Assembly: GCA_035533295.1 (NCBI GenBank)
Contig: DATLUA010000044.1
Coordinates: forward strand, 1-15,981
Origin: JAGWJU01 sp035533295
Lineage (GTDB): Bacteria > Elusimicrobiota > Elusimicrobia > UBA1565 > UBA9628
Direction: 5' to 3'
DNA: 15,981 nt
This document shows, piece by piece, positions 14,053 through 15,981 of this stretch. The position numbers and the translations under genes are program-made. The notes beneath the pieces are model-generated. The model was not told the DNA's origin. It made no database searches and saw nothing but the letters and a program-made list of their open reading frames with translations. How positions within the stretch are numbered: position 1 is the stretch's first letter; the number at the start of each line of letters is the position of its first letter.

Positions 14053-14749
14053 CCCCGCCTATCGCGAAAGCGCCGACATCGCCAACTTGTGCCAAGACAT
14101 CCTTTCGCGGTATCCCAACGCCGGCATCCTGGTCGTGGACGATTCTCCCGACGATTCCTCGGTCCGGGCCGTCGAGACGCTGGCCCGGCCGGAAATTAAA
14201 ATTGTCCACCGGGGCGCCAAGCGCGGGCGCGGCGACGCCGTGTTTTTCGGCATCAACCAATTGCTGAAGGGCGATTATGAGTATTTTCTCGAAATGGACG
14301 CCGACTTCTCGCACGCGCCCAAGGAAATTCCTTTTTTGGTGTCGCATCTGGAAGAACGCCGGCTGGACATGGTCATCGCCAGCCGCTATCTTGCCGGAAG
14401 CCGGATACTCAATTGGAGCATCTCGCGCAAGGTCTTTTCGCGCTGCTCCAACTTTCTCGCGAAGAGCTTGTTGCAGGCGCCGATCTCGGACTACACCAAC
14501 GGCTTTCGGCTTTATAGCCGGCCCGCGGCCGCGGAATTGGCAAAAACCTGCGGCAAGCTGGGCGCCGGGTTTATCGCGTTGAGTGAAATATTGGTGAATC
14601 TTTACTATCGGGATTACAAAATCGGCGAAGCGCCCACGGTTTTCGTGAACCGCGTCCGGGGCGAAAGCTCCTTGTCCCGCAAGGAAATTCTTAACGCTTT
14701 ATCCGGCCTTTATCGCGTTTGGCGGCTAAAAGGGCGACTGAAAAAATGA
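14030..14749 (+). CDS. Polyprenyl-phosphate mannosyltransferase-like GT2
   Basis: A 239-residue GT2 of the DPM1 (dolichol/polyprenyl-phosphate mannose synthase) type. IGIVIPAYRESADI and ILVVDDSPDD (aspartates 37 and 38) form the nucleotide site, YFLEMDADFSHAP (D90 and D92) is the metal-binding DxD, and MVIASRYLAGSRI and SDYTNGFRLYSR are family motifs. There are no strong C-terminal membrane helices. It would make a polyprenyl-phosphate sugar, the donor used by GT39/ArnT-like membrane transferases, and one such gene, now broken, lies downstream at 15584. GTG is the start in both copies of this region. It overlaps the next gene by ATGA. Confidence 0.85.
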   Translation: MKKIGIVIPAYRESADIANLCQDILSRYPNAGILVVDDSPDDSSVRAVETLARPEIKIVHRGAKRGRGDAVFFGINQLLKGDYEYFLEMDADFSHAPKEIPFLVSHLEERRLDMVIASRYLAGSRILNWSISRKVFSRCSNFLAKSLLQAPISDYTNGFRLYSRPAAAELAKTCGKLGAGFIALSEILVNLYYRDYKIGEAPTVFVNRVRGESSLSRKEILNALSGLYRVWRLKGRLKK

Positions 14750-15597
14750 AAAACATCGCGCTGACCGGAGCCTCGGGGGTGGTGGGAACGCGCTTGCGCG
14801 AATATTTCAAAACGGCGGATTTTCACGTCTTCGGCGGCGACCTCCGCGACAGCCAAGCCGTGCGCAAATTCTGCCTGGAAACCGCCGCTTGCGACGCCTT
14901 CATCCACCTGGCCGCGATTGTCCCCAAGCAGGCGGTCGACAGCCATCCCATCGATGCGCTGGACGTCAACGTGCGCGGCACGCTCAACGTTCTCGAAGGG
15001 CTGCGCCAACTGGGCCCCTACGCGCCCTGGCTGTTCTTTCCCTCGTCCTCGCACGTCTACGCGTCGTCCGAACAACCGCTGAAAGAGGATTCGTTGCCGG
15101 CCCCGTTCACGCTTTACGGACTGACCAAGCTGCAAGGCGAGCAGTGGTGCCAAGCCTATGCCCGGGATTTCAAGCTTAGGATTTGCATCGGACGGATATT
15201 CAGCTTCTCGGACCCGCTTCAGCCGCGGCTCTATTTCATCCCGGCCATGCTTCACCGCGTCCGGCACGCCGAGCCCTCGGCCAAAATTGAAATTCCAGGC
15301 ATCAACGGCAAGCGGGATTTCATCACCGTAAACCAAATCTGCAAGACCATTGAACTGCTATTCGCCAAACAGCGCGAGGGCGTTATCAATATAGGCTCGG
15401 GAGTCGGAACCACGCTCATAGACGTCGTTAAAAACATCGCGGCGCTCCTGGGCCGGAGCGATCTGACAATCCTCGGAAAAGGCGATATCCCCAGTTCGCA
15501 CATTGCCGAAACCAGCCGGCTGAAAAATTTGGGCGGCGGCTTGAAAAGTGAGCTAGACGCCCTACTGCTGGAAATGACGAAGAATGCCGCGGAGTAA
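14746..15597 (+). CDS. NAD(P)-dependent epimerase/dehydratase (extended SDR)
   Basis: A 283-residue extended short-chain dehydrogenase/reductase. The cofactor motif is LTGASGVVG (GxxGxxG, 8-14). HLAAIVPKQAV lies near 60, the catalytic serine region is SSSHVYASSE (100-109), and YGLTK (Y124, K128) is the YxxxK pair. It should convert a nucleotide sugar, for example as a 4-epimerase, 4,6-dehydratase or 4-reductase; the exact reaction cannot be assigned. The length is a little short for the family (~310-330). ATG 14746 overlaps the GT2 stop (ATGA), and the last 14 bp overlap the next start, as in a tightly packed operon. Confidence 0.87.
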   Translation: MKNIALTGASGVVGTRLREYFKTADFHVFGGDLRDSQAVRKFCLETAACDAFIHLAAIVPKQAVDSHPIDALDVNVRGTLNVLEGLRQLGPYAPWLFFPSSSHVYASSEQPLKEDSLPAPFTLYGLTKLQGEQWCQAYARDFKLRICIGRIFSFSDPLQPRLYFIPAMLHRVRHAEPSAKIEIPGINGKRDFITVNQICKTIELLFAKQREGVINIGSGVGTTLIDVVKNIAALLGRSDLTILGKGDIPSSHIAETSRLKNLGGGLKSELDALLLEMTKNAAE

Positions 15598-15844
15598 AAC
15601 CGTCCGCGCTGTCATTTGGCTTCCGCGCATACTATTCCTTGCCGCGACCGCAGCCTGCCTCAGCTTCTATTTGCGATACATCGCTTCAATCCTGACATTC
15701 CCATATCAATGGGAGCCGACGGACGGCGATCATTTGAACTTCGCGCACCGCATCGCGGAAGGCTTGCCAATTTACCTGCCGCTAAAATCAGGGCAGGTGC
15801 TAAGCATTTACGCGCCTCTTTACCATACCCTCATAGCCATATAG
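15584..15844 (+). pseudogene. N-terminal fragment of a GT39/ArnT-like membrane glycosyltransferase
   Basis: The first ~85 residues are a basic start, one clear membrane helix (ILFLAATAACLSFYLRYIA) and a periplasmic loop with EPTDGDHLNFAHRIAEGLPIY and YAPLYHTLIA. This is the acidic-loop pattern of the first extracytoplasmic region in GT-C (PMT/ArnT-like) enzymes, which use polyprenyl-phosphate sugars. The frame ends at a stop straddling the boundary with the insertion sequence at about 15843, so the remaining helices are lost. The frame would partner functionally with the DPM-like GT2 at 14030. Confidence 0.65.
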
Positions 15845-15981
15845 GCTTATGCACTTGACTGACCCTGCGCCAGCGCACACCTCGCATGCGGAGTACCAGC
15901 CGGCCCACGCTTTGCGGCCAGCAGGAGCAATGTAAGAAAACCATGTTCTCGCACACCTCGCCGGTTGAAGCGGAAGGTATA
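15844..15981 (-). mobile_element. IS1595-like insertion sequence, terminal part
   Basis: The tip is at about 15844 (GGCTTATGCACTTGACT), the inverted match of the end at 121-137. The body continues rightward out of the window. The internal direct repeat GCACACCTCGC occurs near 15885 and 15952. Confidence 0.6.
15847..15981 (-). CDS. Transposase, IS1595/ISXO2-like, C-terminal end (partial)
   Basis: Read on the - strand from the window edge, the frame gives YTFRFNRRGVREHGFLTLLL and continues to a stop at 15847-15849, inside the terminal inverted repeat. The F-R-F-N-R-R motif is typical of the C-terminus of IS1595/ISXO2-type DDE transposases, which end close to the element's tip. The catalytic residues lie outside the window, so intactness cannot be judged. 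The element interrupts the GT39-like gene. Confidence 0.6.
   Translation of the reverse strand, partial: YTFRFNRRGVREHGFLTLLLLAAKRGPAGTPHARCALAQGQSSA

Noticed and set aside
138..15843. Composite transposon with perfect target duplications
   Set aside because: The flanks inside the two ends (ATATAAGA and GCCATATA) do not match as a duplication, and the outer flanks are outside the window, so only the terminal match is reported.
15880..15965. GCACACCTCGC repeated twice, considered as a CRISPR or iteron array
   Set aside because: There are only two copies, within transposase-coding sequence. No regular array is seen anywhere in the window, and no tRNA or rRNA gene was recognised.

Overview
This window is a mosaic surface-polysaccharide (O-antigen, capsule or exopolysaccharide) locus from a GC-rich bacterium, with every intact gene on the + strand. 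It carries a Wzx-type flippase, a Wzy/O-antigen-ligase-like protein, a WcaJ-type initiating sugar-phosphate transferase, a CgeB-like glycosyltransferase, two GT2, one GT4 and one GT10 (fucosyltransferase) glycosyltransferases and a sugar-nucleotide epimerase/dehydratase. Together these form a Wzx/Wzy-type assembly line: an initiating transferase on undecaprenyl phosphate, then cytoplasmic glycosyltransferases, flipping, and polymerisation or ligation. Toxin-antitoxin-like genes and many broken genes suit an uncultivated lineage such as Elusimicrobiota or Omnitrophota, but no taxonomic marker is present and that placement is only a guess.

Layout. Bases 1-137 look like the end of an insertion sequence. 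They abut the 3' fragment of a YfhO-like membrane protein (139-552) and the first ~42 codons of a GT2 gene (558-683). Cassette A follows: a promoter, a winged-helix regulator and a nucleotidyltransferase toxin-like gene (684-1966). Next are a CgeB-like glycosyltransferase (1972-2961), cassette B with an AAA/DUF4143 ATPase (2982-4213), a GT2 (4224-5243) and the flippase (5244-6716). A GT10 gene then starts but is cut after 8 codons by cassette C (6738-7924: HTH/DUF6922 regulator plus AbiEii toxin). Cassette C is followed by the first ~17 codons of a GT4 gene, a second diverged and internally deleted copy of the flippase 3' end, and an intact GT10 gene (8254-9264). After a stub-filled gap come the Wzy/ligase-like gene (9414-10889) and a GT4 (10940-12076). 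The junction between this GT4 and the next GT2 (14030-14749) is duplicated. Between the two copies lie a ligase 3' fragment, a WcaJ-like gene and the start of another gene. An epimerase (14746-15597) and the N-terminus of a GT39-like membrane protein (15584-15843) follow, and the latter is cut by a second insertion-sequence end carrying an IS1595-like transposase C-terminus on the - strand.

Three points stand out. (1) Cassettes A, B and C each begin with an extended -10 promoter only 6-7 nt upstream of the ATG and no Shine-Dalgarno, so leaderless mRNAs are predicted. None has a visible terminator, and each ends within 10 nt of, or overlapping, a glycosyltransferase start. The cassettes may therefore act as portable promoters as well as addiction or defence modules. 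(2) Cassette C and the WcaJ block share an arrangement: host homology, cargo, 5' stub of another gene, a GC-rich junction, then a second copy of the host homology. This suggests repeated integration of glycan-gene fragments by homologous or microhomology recombination. (3) The whole segment is bounded by two matching insertion-sequence ends facing outward, each abutting a truncated gene.
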